64,000 nucleotides of DNA, taken from the NCBI RefSeq assembly GCF_902804485.1, contig NZ_CADCST010000102.1, positions 1-64,000 on the forward strand. The letters are read 5' to 3'. The stretch's first letter is position 1. Every line of letters begins with the position of its first letter. Below are positions 8,320 to 16,442 of the stretch, in pieces. The translations under genes and the position numbers were made by a program. This DNA comes from Flavobacterium collinsii (GTDB taxonomy: Bacteria > Bacteroidota > Bacteroidia > Flavobacteriales > Flavobacteriaceae). Below the pieces are notes generated by a model, which did no database searches, was not told the DNA's origin, and saw nothing but the letters and a program-made list of their open reading frames with translations.

Positions 8320-8437
8320 TAGGGCGTGACCACAATAAAAAAATGGGCTATTCGACATGACGTTGATTTGCCCATTTTTTTATTGAGGTCGGGCTATCCG
8401 CGCTACTTCGGTAGCTTGCTTCTATCCCTCACGCGGA
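8320..8437 (-). repeat. Dispersed intergenic repeat with long hairpin (copy 2)
   Basis: A perfect 16-bp inverted repeat, CAATAAAAAAATGGGC (8333-8348) / GCCCATTTTTTTATTG (8370-8385), is followed by GTCGGGCTATCCGCGCTA and CTTCTATCCCTCACGC. Read on the - strand these flanks match the flanks of the element at 598-715 (GCGT-AGGGAT-G-AGC and TAGCG--AGCCCGACC). The hairpin could also terminate exbBD. Confidence 0.5.
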
Positions 8438-8441
8438 AAAA

Positions 8442-8558
8442 AGAGAATAAAGAATAAAGAATAAAGAATAAAGAATAAAGAGTAAAGAATAAAGAGTAAA
8501 GAATAAAGAGTAAAGAATAAAGAGTAAAGAATAAAGAGTAAAGAATAAAGAGTAAAGT
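8442..8558. repeat. Heptanucleotide tandem repeat (AGAATAA / AGAGTAA)
   Basis: About 16 consecutive 7-bp units. The first ones are AGAATAA; after that AGAGTAA and AGAATAA alternate regularly, giving a 14-bp higher-order unit. It is intergenic between the exbD and tonB 3' ends. With the hairpin repeat before it and the hairpin at 8770, it fills the 524-bp gap, which holds no gene. Confidence 0.9.
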
Positions 8559-8769
8559 AGAAAAGGATAGGTTAAAGAAAAAGTAGTCATTGATTATGTC
8601 CTTTCGAGAAACAAAGTAATCTCGCTAATATAGGGAGAATAACATAATCTTGTCATTTCCATCGAAGAGAGAAATTACAATCAGTCATCAACAAAGATTG
8701 ACTTTTGCTTGTGGAATTTCTAGTGCGATTTCTGTCGTCGCTCGAAATTGACAAACCAGATAAAACATA

Positions 8770-8803
8770 TAAAAGGCTTTCTGAATAATCAGAAAGCCTT
8801 TTA
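8770..8803 (-). terminator. Terminator of tonB
   Basis: AAAAGGCTTTCTG aataat CAGAAAGCCTTTT is a near-perfect hairpin 30 bp after the TonB-type gene on the - strand. It works in either direction. Confidence 0.85.
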
Positions 8804-8833
8804 TAATTCGTGTAAATCTGTGTAATTCGTGTT

Positions 8834-9733
8834 CTAATTCAAACTAAAATTGTAAATAATTTTTCCGGTTTGTTTTGCGGGTGCGTCGCTGTCAGCATCC
8901 CATTTTGTATTCATTGCTGCAATCTTGGCTTGATCTAATAAGCATCTTGCTGTATTGGTTGTTCCTTTAATTCCCGGAGTCGCACTGATTGTTTTTCCGT
9001 TTTGATCCACTGTGATTTCAACAACAACTTTTCCTTCTTCATTACAAGTATATTTTGGTGCAGGTTTAGACAATGCTTTTCGGGTTCCTAAAGAATATCC
9101 TGATCCGCCGCCAGAGCCTCCGCCGCTTCCGGGGCCATAACCGCTTCCTGTACCAATTCCATTTCCGGTTCCGTTACCACCGCCGGTTCCTCCTCCGGAG
9201 CCACCTGTACCATAGTATCCGTTAGAACTTAGGCTTCCGTTTGCTTTTCCTTTGTTTCCTGCTGCTTTATCATCACCATCACCACCTTTGTTTGATCCTT
9301 TTAAAATACTGGACAAAGCATCGTTGGTAGAATTAGAAACTTTTGGTTTTTCAGGAATCGGTTTTGTTTCAGGTTTTACAACGGGTGTTGGTTTTTTAGA
9401 CTTTTCTTTGGTTGGAATTACGACACTTTCGTCAGTTGTTGTATTTTCCTGAGTTAGAATTGCTTCGTCAGGTGTTGCTTTTGCCGGAGTTTGTTTTGCT
9501 TCGTTTTTTACATTTAAAACTTCACTTTTATAATTTGCTCCCGAACCTAAATCGCTGTCTCCAAAGTTTACAGTAACACCACCACCGCCTCCGCCACTAG
9601 CAAGTGCGACATTGTTTTCGGGATTGTAAGGAGGCCAAAAACGTATAAAAAATAAAAGCAAGAGTAAAAAGGCATAAATGGCCGTTGATATTAGTAAAGA
9701 TTTCTTTTTATCTGAAGAATCCGTAAAAGTCAT
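8834..9733 (-). CDS. TonB-type energy transducer
   Basis: A 299-residue protein. One membrane helix lies at ~12-30 (LLISTAIYAFLLLLLFFIRFW). A Lys/Pro/Glu-rich periplasmic linker follows (~95-145), then a very Gly-rich stretch (~170-215, GTGGGNGTGNGIGTGSG), and a C-terminal domain (~225-299) with KVVVEITVDQNGKTISATPG and a final beta strand IIYNFSLN, as in TonB. It should span the periplasm and couple the ExbB/ExbD motor, encoded 524 bp away on the other strand, to outer-membrane receptors. The last domain is shorter than E. coli TonB, as usual in Bacteroidota. Confidence 0.85.
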   Translation of the reverse strand: MTFTDSSDKKKSLLISTAIYAFLLLLLFFIRFWPPYNPENNVALASGGGGGGVTVNFGDSDLGSGANYKSEVLNVKNEAKQTPAKATPDEAILTQENTTTDESVVIPTKEKSKKPTPVVKPETKPIPEKPKVSNSTNDALSSILKGSNKGGDGDDKAAGNKGKANGSLSSNGYYGTGGSGGGTGGGNGTGNGIGTGSGYGPGSGGGSGGGSGYSLGTRKALSKPAPKYTCNEEGKVVVEITVDQNGKTISATPGIKGTTNTARCLLDQAKIAAMNTKWDADSDAPAKQTGKIIYNFSLN

Positions 9734-9817
9734 TTTGATTCCGGGTTTTGTAATTGTATTAAATAAAAACGTTTAAAAGTACTAAAAATTGTTTACAATG
9801 AAAGTGTGGTATAGAAT

Positions 9818-9912
9818 TTAACCGCAAGGTTTGCCAAGGTTTACGCAAAGTTTGCAAAGCTGTTTTTTAATCTCGCAATGTCGCAAAGCTGCAGAGTTTA
9901 AAAGAAAAATTT
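9818..9912. repeat. Short dispersed repeat rich in GCAAAGTTTGCAAAG
   Basis: AACCGCAAGGTTTGCCAAGG, ACGCAAAGTTTGCAAAGC and TCGCAATGTCGCAAAGC occur here. An inverted counterpart (GCTTTGCAAACTTTGCGG) lies at about 169-193. It is an intergenic repeat of unknown role upstream of the tonB-type gene. Confidence 0.5.
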
Positions 9913-9987
9913 AAAAAAGTAGAACTTTGCGACTTCGTGAGGAATAAATTAGTGTACTTTGTGTAAAGCCGTAGTGGTTGAACAAAA

Positions 9988-10018
9988 AAAAACGAGCCAA
10001 ATTATTTGGCTCGTTTAG
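9988..10018 (-). terminator. Terminator of the dehydrogenase gene
   Basis: AAACGAGCCAAAT tATTTGGCTCGTTT hairpin with a long T tract on the - strand, 19 bp after the stop codon of the gene at 10037. Confidence 0.9.
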
Positions 10019-10036
10019 AATAAAAGTATAGAGAAA

Positions 10037-11263
10037 TTATACTAATTGTTTCAATGCAATTTCAAAAGCAGTTGCACTGATATTTGTTTTTGCTGAATTT
10101 AAAGTGTGGGCTTTAACAATTGCATTTTTTATGATTTCTGAAGTATCATTAAAAATATCCTCATCTGTCATTTGAACTTTTTTCTCCATGAAATAAGCAA
10201 AAACTCTTGCCATTCCACAGTTTGAAATGAAATCAGGAATCAAACTTACTTTACGATCAACTTCTTCCATAATAGAACCGAAGAAAATTTCTTTGTCGGC
10301 AAAAGGAACGTTGGCTCCACATGAGATAACTTCTAATCCATTAGCGATTAAGCTGTCGATTTGGGCTTGTGTTACCAATCTTGAAGCTGCGCAAGGGGTG
10401 AAAATTTCGGCACCGATCGTCCAGATTTTGGTGTTGATTTCTTCAAATGGAATCATATTGTCGGCAACCAATTTGTTTCCGTCTTTATTTAAAAATAAAG
10501 TTCTAATTTCTTCAAATGAAAACCCTTCTTCTTTTATTAGCCCTCCGTCACGGTCAATAATTCCGATTACTTTTGCGCCCATTTCAGCCAGATAGAAAGC
10601 GGCAGCCGAACCTACATTTCCAAATCCCTGTACAATTGCCTTTTTACCTTTGATGTCTCCACCGTAAGTGGCATAGAAATGACGAGCTGCTTCGGCAACA
10701 CCATAACCGGTAATCATGTCGGCAACCGTATATTTTCGGGTTACATCAGGAGAGAACTTTGGGTTTTCGATTACTTTGATAACACCCTGACGCAATTGTC
10801 CGATTCTATTAATTTTATCCGCTTCGGTTGGTTTGAAATGTCCGTTGAAAACACCTTCTTGCGGGTGCCATACACCACATTCTTCGGTCATTGGAATTAC
10901 TTCGTGAATTTCGTCTACATTTAAATCTCCACCAGTTCCGTAGTAACTTTTTAATAAAGGAGAAACTGCTTTGTACCAACGTTGTAAAACGCCTTTTTTA
11001 CGTGGATCATTCGGGTCAAAGTTTATTCCGGATTTAGCACCTCCAATTGCAGGTCCGGAAACTGAAAATTTAACCTCCATGGTTTTGGCCAATGATAAAA
11101 CTTCATTCATATCTAAGCCTTTTCTCATTCTTGTTCCTCCACCAGCAGCTCCACCGCGTAGTGAATTGATAACAGTCCATCCTTCGGCTTCTGTTTCGGA
11201 ATCTTTCCAGTTAAAAACAATTTCAGGTGCTTTATTTTCAAATTGCTGTAATAAATCTTTCAT
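10037..11263 (-). CDS. Glu/Leu/Phe/Val dehydrogenase
   Basis: A 408-residue NAD(P)-dependent amino-acid dehydrogenase, interconverting an amino acid and its 2-oxo acid with ammonia. RGGAAGGGTRMRKG (~36-49), VSGPAIGGAKSGINFDP (~67-83, containing the catalytic Lys) and YYGTGGDLNVDE (~105-116) are family signatures. The Rossmann motif VQGFGNVGSAAAFYL lies at ~211-225. Length fits either glutamate or leucine dehydrogenase, and I cannot choose between them without alignment. It stands alone between two terminators. Confidence 0.88.
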   Translation of the reverse strand: MKDLLQQFENKAPEIVFNWKDSETEAEGWTVINSLRGGAAGGGTRMRKGLDMNEVLSLAKTMEVKFSVSGPAIGGAKSGINFDPNDPRKKGVLQRWYKAVSPLLKSYYGTGGDLNVDEIHEVIPMTEECGVWHPQEGVFNGHFKPTEADKINRIGQLRQGVIKVIENPKFSPDVTRKYTVADMITGYGVAEAARHFYATYGGDIKGKKAIVQGFGNVGSAAAFYLAEMGAKVIGIIDRDGGLIKEEGFSFEEIRTLFLNKDGNKLVADNMIPFEEINTKIWTIGAEIFTPCAASRLVTQAQIDSLIANGLEVISCGANVPFADKEIFFGSIMEEVDRKVSLIPDFISNCGMARVFAYFMEKKVQMTDEDIFNDTSEIIKNAIVKAHTLNSAKTNISATAFEIALKQLV

Positions 11264-11349
11264 TTTGTTGAGATATGTTTAGTTTGCGTAAAAGTATAAA
11301 ATAGAATAATGCGAATAATGTATCTCCTATCAAATTTTATCAAACAAAA

Positions 11350-11385
11350 AAAAGAAGGCCGAAAACAATGCGTTTCCGGCCTTAG
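11350..11385 (-). terminator. Terminator of the chalcone-isomerase-like gene
   Basis: AAGGCCG gaaaacaatgcgtttc CGGCCTT with T-rich sequence after it on the - strand. It lies 21 bp after the stop of the gene at 11406. Confidence 0.85.
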
Positions 11386-11405
11386 AATTTTACAAATTTC
11401 ACAAA

Positions 11406-11981
11406 TTATATTCCTAACAAGTGTTTTTTAAGTGTTTCGTCAACTGGTTTATCTGAAAGCCAGATTCCGAATAATGCTTTTTTGAAATCAAATCCAGGGA
11501 TTTTTCCTTTCAAAACTTCATTTTTGTACACATTGACTGTTTGGTCAAGTGGGTTGTAAGCGAGAACAAATACATCCTTTTCTGTAATCATATCACTTAG
11601 GAAAGTTTTAAATTCCTCTATTCGAGGTCGCAATTCAGCAAGATTGCTTCCTGTAGATTTTTCGAAACCTGCATTCATAGCTTTAGTCAATTTGCTTGAA
11701 GAAACCATTGAAGAAGTAATTTCAATCCGGATTGCCATTTCGGTATCACTGTCAATAATAAATTGTGGATCCTGGCTTAGCTGCGATAAATATAAGGCTT
11801 GAACATAAACTTCCAACCACATTTTTGATCTGCCTCCAGCACCGTTAAGTTGTAAACTTTTGCCTTGAAATTCAATTTTTCTGGGAACAGTAACGCCATT
11901 CACATCAAGCTGAGTCTGGGCTGAAACGGTTGAGAATTGTATACTAAAAAGGAATGTAAGTAGAAGTAAACTTTTTTTCAT
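11406..11981 (-). CDS. Chalcone isomerase-like secreted protein
   Basis: A 191-residue protein with a signal peptide (MKKSLLLLTFLFSIQFSTVSAQ, cut after ~21), so periplasmic or outer-envelope. The remainder (VTVPRKIEFQGKSLQLNGAG, then WLEVYVQALYL) matches the bacterial chalcone-isomerase-like family, which shares the CHI fold but is generally not a flavonoid enzyme. C-terminal IWLSDKPVDETLKKHLLG is typical. Function unknown; a fatty-acid-binding role is one idea from the fold family. It is a single gene with its own terminator. Confidence 0.82.
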   Translation of the reverse strand: MKKSLLLLTFLFSIQFSTVSAQTQLDVNGVTVPRKIEFQGKSLQLNGAGGRSKMWLEVYVQALYLSQLSQDPQFIIDSDTEMAIRIEITSSMVSSSKLTKAMNAGFEKSTGSNLAELRPRIEEFKTFLSDMITEKDVFVLAYNPLDQTVNVYKNEVLKGKIPGFDFKKALFGIWLSDKPVDETLKKHLLGI

Positions 11982-12472
11982 GTTTTATGGAAATTATAAT
12001 TATTGAGCAAAAATAATGTTAATTTATCAATTTTATAGCGTTCTTAAATATGTTTTTTTTGACTCAATTTTGCTTTTTTTGTTTGTATAGGATTAGTAAT
12101 CAAATTAGTAAGAGTTGTTTTACGGGAAGCCGTATATTTTAAGAGTTGTTTAATCTTTTGAACAACTAAACTTTACTAAAATTTTAGCAATCGTACTTTT
12201 TTGATCCTGTATTTTATTCTTGTTTTTTAGAGTAATGATTGCAAATTTGATGCATGTTACGCTAAATTTTTAAGATTATAACGAAAACGTTATCGTAATT
12301 ATTGCCGATCTAGTAAATTTATATGCGCGCATTGTTAAACTCACTTTTAAAATTTATCTTTGGGAGCCTTTTTACAAAAAAGGCAATTCAAAAAAACAAA
12401 ACAAAAATAACCGTCATCTTAATTTCGATATTTTAAATCGGGTTAAGCTGAGAAAAATAAAACAGGATAATT
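11982..12472. other. 491-bp intergenic region, no gene seen
   Basis: AT-rich gap between two divergently transcribed genes. The only structure found is a weak hairpin GCCTTTTTAC/AAAAAAGGC near 12367-12385. No open frame with coding character was found. It presumably holds the promoters of both neighbours. Confidence 0.6.
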
Positions 12473-13615
12473 ATGGATTTTAATCTTACCGAAGAACATT
12501 TAATGATTCAACAAGCTGCAAGAGATTTTGCTCAAAACGAATTGCTGCCAGGTGTTATTGAACGTGACGAAAAACAAATTTTTCCAACAGAACAAATTAA
12601 AAAAATGGGGCAACTAGGATTCATGGGAATGATGGTTGATCCTAAATATGGCGGAAGTGGATTGGATGCAATTTCTTATGTACTTGCTATGGAAGAAATC
12701 TCGAAAGTAGACGCATCAGCTTCTGTAGTTATGTCTGTAAATAACTCGCTAGTTTGTTGGGGACTGCAAGAATTTGGGACCGAAGAACAAAAACAAAAAT
12801 ATTTACCAGGTTTAGCATCAGGAGAAATTCACGGAGCATTTTGCTTAAGTGAGCCTGAAGCTGGTAGTGATGCTACTTCGCAAAAAACTACTGCGATTGA
12901 TATGGGAGATCATTATTTGGTAAACGGAACAAAAAACTGGATTACAAACGGAAACACAGCATCAGTTTATTTGGTGATTGCGCAAACAGATTCGGAGAAA
13001 AGGCATAAAGGAATTAATGCTTTGATTATGACTAAAGATATGCCGGGCTTCTCTATTGGACCAAAAGAACAAAAAATGGGAATCCGTGGTTCTGATACAC
13101 ACTCTTTGATGTTTAGTGATGTAAAAGTTCCTAAAGAAAATAGAATTGGTGAAGACGGTTTCGGATTTAAATTTGCAATGAAAACACTTGCAGGTGGTCG
13201 TATCGGAATTGCTTCTCAGGCTTTAGGAATTGCGTCAGGAGCTTATGAACTGGCTTTGAAATATTCTAAAGAACGTAAGGCTTTTGGTACTGAAATTTGC
13301 AACCACCAGGCTATTGCTTTTAAACTAGCAGATATGGCAGTTAATATTGAAGCAGCGCGTCATTTGTGTATGAAGGCAGCTTGGGATAAAGACCAACATA
13401 AAAATTACGATGTAAGTGGTGCAATGGCAAAATTATTTGCTTCACAAGTGGCGATGGATACAGCTGTTGAGGCGGTTCAGATTCATGGAGGTAATGGTTA
13501 TGTAAAAGAGTACCATGTAGAGCGTTTCATGCGTGATGCAAAAATAACCCAAATTTACGAAGGAACTTCAGAGATTCAGAAAATTGTAATTTCGAGAGCT
13601 GTTATTGCAGGATAA
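12473..13615 (+). CDS. Acyl-CoA dehydrogenase (short-chain/butyryl type)
   Basis: A 380-residue flavoenzyme that oxidises acyl-CoA to trans-2-enoyl-CoA with FAD. All domains are present: N-terminal helices (1-115), beta domain with FCLSEPEAGSDA (~122-133) and NGTKNWITNG (~151-160) binding FAD, and C-terminal helical domain with RKAFG and QIHGGNGY. The catalytic Glu lies in QIYEGTSEIQ near the C-terminus. Length and motifs are those of short-chain (butyryl-CoA) dehydrogenases. It is a single gene followed by a terminator. Confidence 0.93.
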   Translation: MDFNLTEEHLMIQQAARDFAQNELLPGVIERDEKQIFPTEQIKKMGQLGFMGMMVDPKYGGSGLDAISYVLAMEEISKVDASASVVMSVNNSLVCWGLQEFGTEEQKQKYLPGLASGEIHGAFCLSEPEAGSDATSQKTTAIDMGDHYLVNGTKNWITNGNTASVYLVIAQTDSEKRHKGINALIMTKDMPGFSIGPKEQKMGIRGSDTHSLMFSDVKVPKENRIGEDGFGFKFAMKTLAGGRIGIASQALGIASGAYELALKYSKERKAFGTEICNHQAIAFKLADMAVNIEAARHLCMKAAWDKDQHKNYDVSGAMAKLFASQVAMDTAVEAVQIHGGNGYVKEYHVERFMRDAKITQIYEGTSEIQKIVISRAVIAG

Positions 13616-13638
13616 ATTTCTTAGAAGAATAGATAATT

Positions 13639-13678
13639 AAAACCCTTTCAGACTACTCAATGTCTGAAGGGGTTTTTG
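13639..13678 (+). terminator. Terminator of acyl-CoA dehydrogenase
   Basis: AAACCCTTTCAGAC tactcaat GTCTGAAGGGGTTTTT, 25 bp after the stop codon. Confidence 0.92.
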
Positions 13679-13720
13679 TTTGGATTTTAATTTCGTTATA
13701 TTTACAGAAATAAACTTTTT

Positions 13721-14398
13721 ATGTACGAAGATTTAAAATACTGGTATTTACGAGACCATAAATTGTTTAGAACTTTGAGTTACTCACAGATTAAACAATT
13801 GTGCATTATCACAGGTTTTAAAAAAGCGTCAAAAGGAGAAATCATTTACTTCTCTACTTCAGATTTGCCGCGTATCTTTTTGCTTAAAAAAGGAAATATT
13901 AAAATTGTATCTATCGATGAAGAAGGTAACGAAACCATAAAAGATATCATTCAGAAGGGAGATTTGTTTGGAGAACTGACTTTGGAAACAGATGCTAAGA
14001 ATGAAGAATATGCAAAAGTGCTTTCAGACGATGTTGCTATTTGTAGTTTTCTAATGTCGGATTTTGAAGATTTATTGTTAAGAAATCCAACTCTGGCACT
14101 TTCATATACCAAATTTGTTGGTTTGAAAATGAAACGTATCAAAAACAGCTACGCTAATTTAATTTCTAAAGATGCAAAAACCAGATTGTATCAGTTTCTT
14201 AAAGACTGGGCAGAAAAGGAAGGAACTGCAGATGGAAATTCTGTAACGATTGAAAATTACTTAACACAAAATGATATTGCCCAAATCATTTGTACTTCCA
14301 GACAAACCGCGACCCAGTTGTTAAACGAAATGGAAACGAATGAACTGATACATTACAATAGAAAAGAAATTATTATTGTGGATATTACCAAAATTTAG
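13721..14398 (+). CDS. Crp/Fnr family transcriptional regulator
   Basis: A 225-residue regulator with an N-terminal cyclic-nucleotide-binding-type beta barrel (~20-135; GDLFGELTLETD at ~80) and a C-terminal Crp-type winged helix (~150-220; LTQNDIAQIICTSRQTATQLLNEME is the recognition region). No cysteine cluster for an Fe-S centre as in Fnr is visible. A -7-like box TATATTTA lies about 20 bp before the start. It directly precedes the peroxiredoxin operon and may control it through the palindromes at 14415-14480. Confidence 0.88.
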   Translation: MYEDLKYWYLRDHKLFRTLSYSQIKQLCIITGFKKASKGEIIYFSTSDLPRIFLLKKGNIKIVSIDEEGNETIKDIIQKGDLFGELTLETDAKNEEYAKVLSDDVAICSFLMSDFEDLLLRNPTLALSYTKFVGLKMKRIKNSYANLISKDAKTRLYQFLKDWAEKEGTADGNSVTIENYLTQNDIAQIICTSRQTATQLLNEMETNELIHYNRKEIIIVDITKI

Positions 14399-14414
14399 TT
14401 ATTTTTGGCTAAGT

Positions 14415-14480
14415 GTAAATTAGCCGACATTTACCTTTTTCATACTACCGTAATTTTACATTATCAAATTAAGATGTAAA
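14415..14480 (+). promoter_or_regulatory. Two palindromic candidate operator sites
   Basis: GTAAAT-N8-ATTTAC (14415-14434) and TTTACAT-N12-ATGTAAA (14455-14480) both lie in the 92-bp gap between the Crp/Fnr regulator and the peroxiredoxin gene. Shared GTAAA/TTTAC half sites suggest one dimeric regulator. Assignment to the adjacent Crp/Fnr protein is inference. Confidence 0.35.
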
Positions 14481-14490
14481 GTTAAAAATT

Positions 14491-15087
14491 ATGAAAAAAT
14501 TATTTTTTATTGCTTTAGTAGCCTTAAGCACTGTGGCTGCTGCACAAAATTCGCTTCCCCAAATAGCGACCGATATTACTCCTTTATTAATAGGAGAGAA
14601 AATTCCAAATACCACATTAAAATCAGCTGAAAATGCAACGGTAAAAATCTCTGATTTGCTTGAAAAGAAAAAAGCGGTTTTAGTTTTCTATCGCGGCGGC
14701 TGGTGTCCTTATTGCAATATGCATCTTCAGGCGTTAGCTGAAGCAGAGAAACAAATTCTGGATCTTGGATACCAGATTATTGCAATAAGTCCTGATGCCC
14801 CGGAGAATTTAAAAATCACGGAAGAAAAAGATAAAGTAAAATATACTTTGCTTTCTGACTCAGAAGGTGAATTTGCGAAAGCAGTTGGAATTACTTATGC
14901 GGCTCCTGAAAACTATAAATCAGTAATTAACGTACATTCTAAAGGAGTCAATACAAGTTTTTTACCGGTTCCTTCTGTCTTTGTTATAAACCAAAATAGT
15001 GAGATTGCATTCGAATATATTGCTCCTGACTTTAAGCATCGTATTTCGACCGAATTGCTAGTTTCAGTATTAAAAAATTTAAAATAA
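14491..15087 (+). CDS. AhpC/TSA-type peroxiredoxin-like protein, exported
   Basis: A 198-residue thioredoxin-fold protein with a signal peptide (MKKLFFIALVALSTVAAAQ). YRGGWCPYCNMHL (~70-82) carries the active-site pair CPYC, typical of the peroxiredoxin-like AhpC/TSA subgroup. The domain continues with IIAISPDAPE and LLSDSEGEFAKAVG. Probably reduces peroxides or disulfides in the periplasm. First gene of a tightly packed run (7 bp to the next); preceded by two candidate operator palindromes. Confidence 0.87.
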   Translation: MKKLFFIALVALSTVAAAQNSLPQIATDITPLLIGEKIPNTTLKSAENATVKISDLLEKKKAVLVFYRGGWCPYCNMHLQALAEAEKQILDLGYQIIAISPDAPENLKITEEKDKVKYTLLSDSEGEFAKAVGITYAAPENYKSVINVHSKGVNTSFLPVPSVFVINQNSEIAFEYIAPDFKHRISTELLVSVLKNLK

Positions 15088-15094
15088 AAACAAG

Positions 15095-15553
15095 ATGAAA
15101 AAGCTGTTGTTTTTTGTATTGATTTTGGTTTCGGGTATTTCATTTGCTCAGAATGATGCGAAAAGAATAAGTCAGTACAATTTGGAAAATAAAGTAGCCA
15201 TTCAGAGCTACGATCCTGTCGCCTATTTTAGTCCAGGGAAAGCGATTAAAGGGAAGAATGAATTATCAGCTTCTTATCAGGGGGTGATTTATAAATTTTC
15301 TTCCAACGAAAATAAACAGGAATTTTTAAAAAATCCATCAAAGTATGAACCGCAGTATGGAGGCTGGTGTGCTTATGCTCTGGGAAGTTCAGGAGAAAAA
15401 GTCGAAATAAATCCTGAAACGTTTAAAATTATTGACGGTAAACTCTATTTGTTTTACAATGCCTTCTTTAATAATACCTTGAAAAGCTGGAATAAAAATC
15501 AGACCAATTTGAAGGCACAAGCGGATAATAACTGGAAAAAAATAAACAAGTAA
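15095..15553 (+). CDS. YHS domain-containing exported protein
   Basis: A 152-residue protein with a signal peptide (ends at ISFAQ, ~18). It contains a YHS-type block: SYDPVAYFSPGKAIKG then YKFSSNENKQEFLKNPSKYEPQYGGWCAYA. YHS domains are small metal-binding modules seen with redox proteins. The C-terminal part (KIIDGKLYLFYNAFFNNTLKSW) is typical for this exported family. Gap to both neighbours is under 8 bp. Confidence 0.85.
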   Translation: MKKLLFFVLILVSGISFAQNDAKRISQYNLENKVAIQSYDPVAYFSPGKAIKGKNELSASYQGVIYKFSSNENKQEFLKNPSKYEPQYGGWCAYALGSSGEKVEINPETFKIIDGKLYLFYNAFFNNTLKSWNKNQTNLKAQADNNWKKINK

Positions 15554-15558
15554 TAATA

Positions 15559-15951
15559 ATGATGATAAAATCAGAAAGAATAGTCTGGATTTTAAGGATT
15601 GTCGCAGCTGGAATTTTGTTGCAGACCTTGTTTTTTAAATTCAGCGGAGCAAAAGAAAGTATTTATATTTTCTCAACTTTAGGAATCGAGCCTTATGGAA
15701 GAATTGGCTCGGGAATAGTCGAATTGATTGTTGCCATTTTAATTTTAATTCCAAAAACAACATGGGTTGGTGCTTTGGGCGGATGTGGAGTGATGACCGG
15801 AGCTATTTTCTCTCACTTATTTGTTTTGGGAATTGTCGTTCAGAATGATGGTGGTTTTCTCTTCTTTTTGGCCACTATTACTTTACTATGTTGTCTAGGG
15901 TTACTTTATTTCAATAAAAATAAATTGTTTAATCTTCTAAATTTAAAATAG
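15559..15951 (+). CDS. DoxX-like membrane protein
   Basis: A 130-residue protein with four hydrophobic segments (~8-25, ~47-63, ~70-90, ~98-118). LRIVAAGILLQTLFFKFSGA and the Gly-rich third helix are typical of the DoxX/MauE-type four-helix family. In redox operons such proteins often accompany thiol or quinone chemistry, which fits its peroxiredoxin and YHS neighbours. Specific function unknown. Confidence 0.75.
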   Translation: MMIKSERIVWILRIVAAGILLQTLFFKFSGAKESIYIFSTLGIEPYGRIGSGIVELIVAILILIPKTTWVGALGGCGVMTGAIFSHLFVLGIVVQNDGGFLFFLATITLLCCLGLLYFNKNKLFNLLNLK

Positions 15952-15953
15952 CC

Positions 15954-16442
15954 ATGTTACTAAAATCAATACGTCACAATTTAGATGAACTCAATAATTT
16001 GTTGGGTCAATTATCTGATACGGATTATACAAAATCTTGTCCAGCTTTAAACAATTCAACAATTGGTGAGCATATGCGACACATACTTGAGATGTTTAAA
16101 TGTATGGAAAATGGTTACGATTCAGGGATTATCAATTATGATAACCGGGAACGAAATATGCGAATTCAAACCGAAACCGAGTATGCGAAAGAACTTATAG
16201 CGGAAATAAAAGCAGAACTGAAAAGCGAGAACAAAATTATGTATTTAGAACAGGTGATTGATGGGCTTTCACTTAGAATTCAGAGTAATTATTACAGAGA
16301 ACTGTTATATAATTTGGAGCATTGCATTCATCATCAGGCTTTGATAAAAGTTGCAGTTTTGCCGTTTAAGAATATTTTGGTCGATGAGAATTTTGGTGTA
16401 GCTCGTTCCACTATAGAATATCGTAAACAATGTGTACAGTAA
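15954..16442 (+). CDS. DinB-like helical bundle protein
   Basis: A 162-residue all-helical protein. NSTIGEHMRHILEMFKC (~33-49) and LLYNLEHCIHHQALIKV (~119-135) place His residues as in the metal-binding DinB/YfiT four-helix bundle. These proteins are putative metal-dependent thiol transferases or hydrolases. It starts 3 bp after the DoxX gene, and its 3' end overlaps the start of the NRDE gene by 13 bp in another frame, so the two are translationally linked. Confidence 0.8.
   Translation: MLLKSIRHNLDELNNLLGQLSDTDYTKSCPALNNSTIGEHMRHILEMFKCMENGYDSGIINYDNRERNMRIQTETEYAKELIAEIKAELKSENKIMYLEQVIDGLSLRIQSNYYRELLYNLEHCIHHQALIKVAVLPFKNILVDENFGVARSTIEYRKQCVQ

Noticed and set aside
8442-8558. CRISPR array
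   Set aside because: Units are 7 bp with no unique spacers; it is a simple tandem repeat.
10227-11282. Several + strand open frames opposite the Glu/Leu dehydrogenase
   Set aside because: Shadow frames of a strongly coding gene, none with recognisable motifs.
16430-16442. Frameshift between the DinB-like and NRDE genes
   Set aside because: The two frames overlap by 13 bp, but each has complete family-specific ends; this is ordinary translational coupling.
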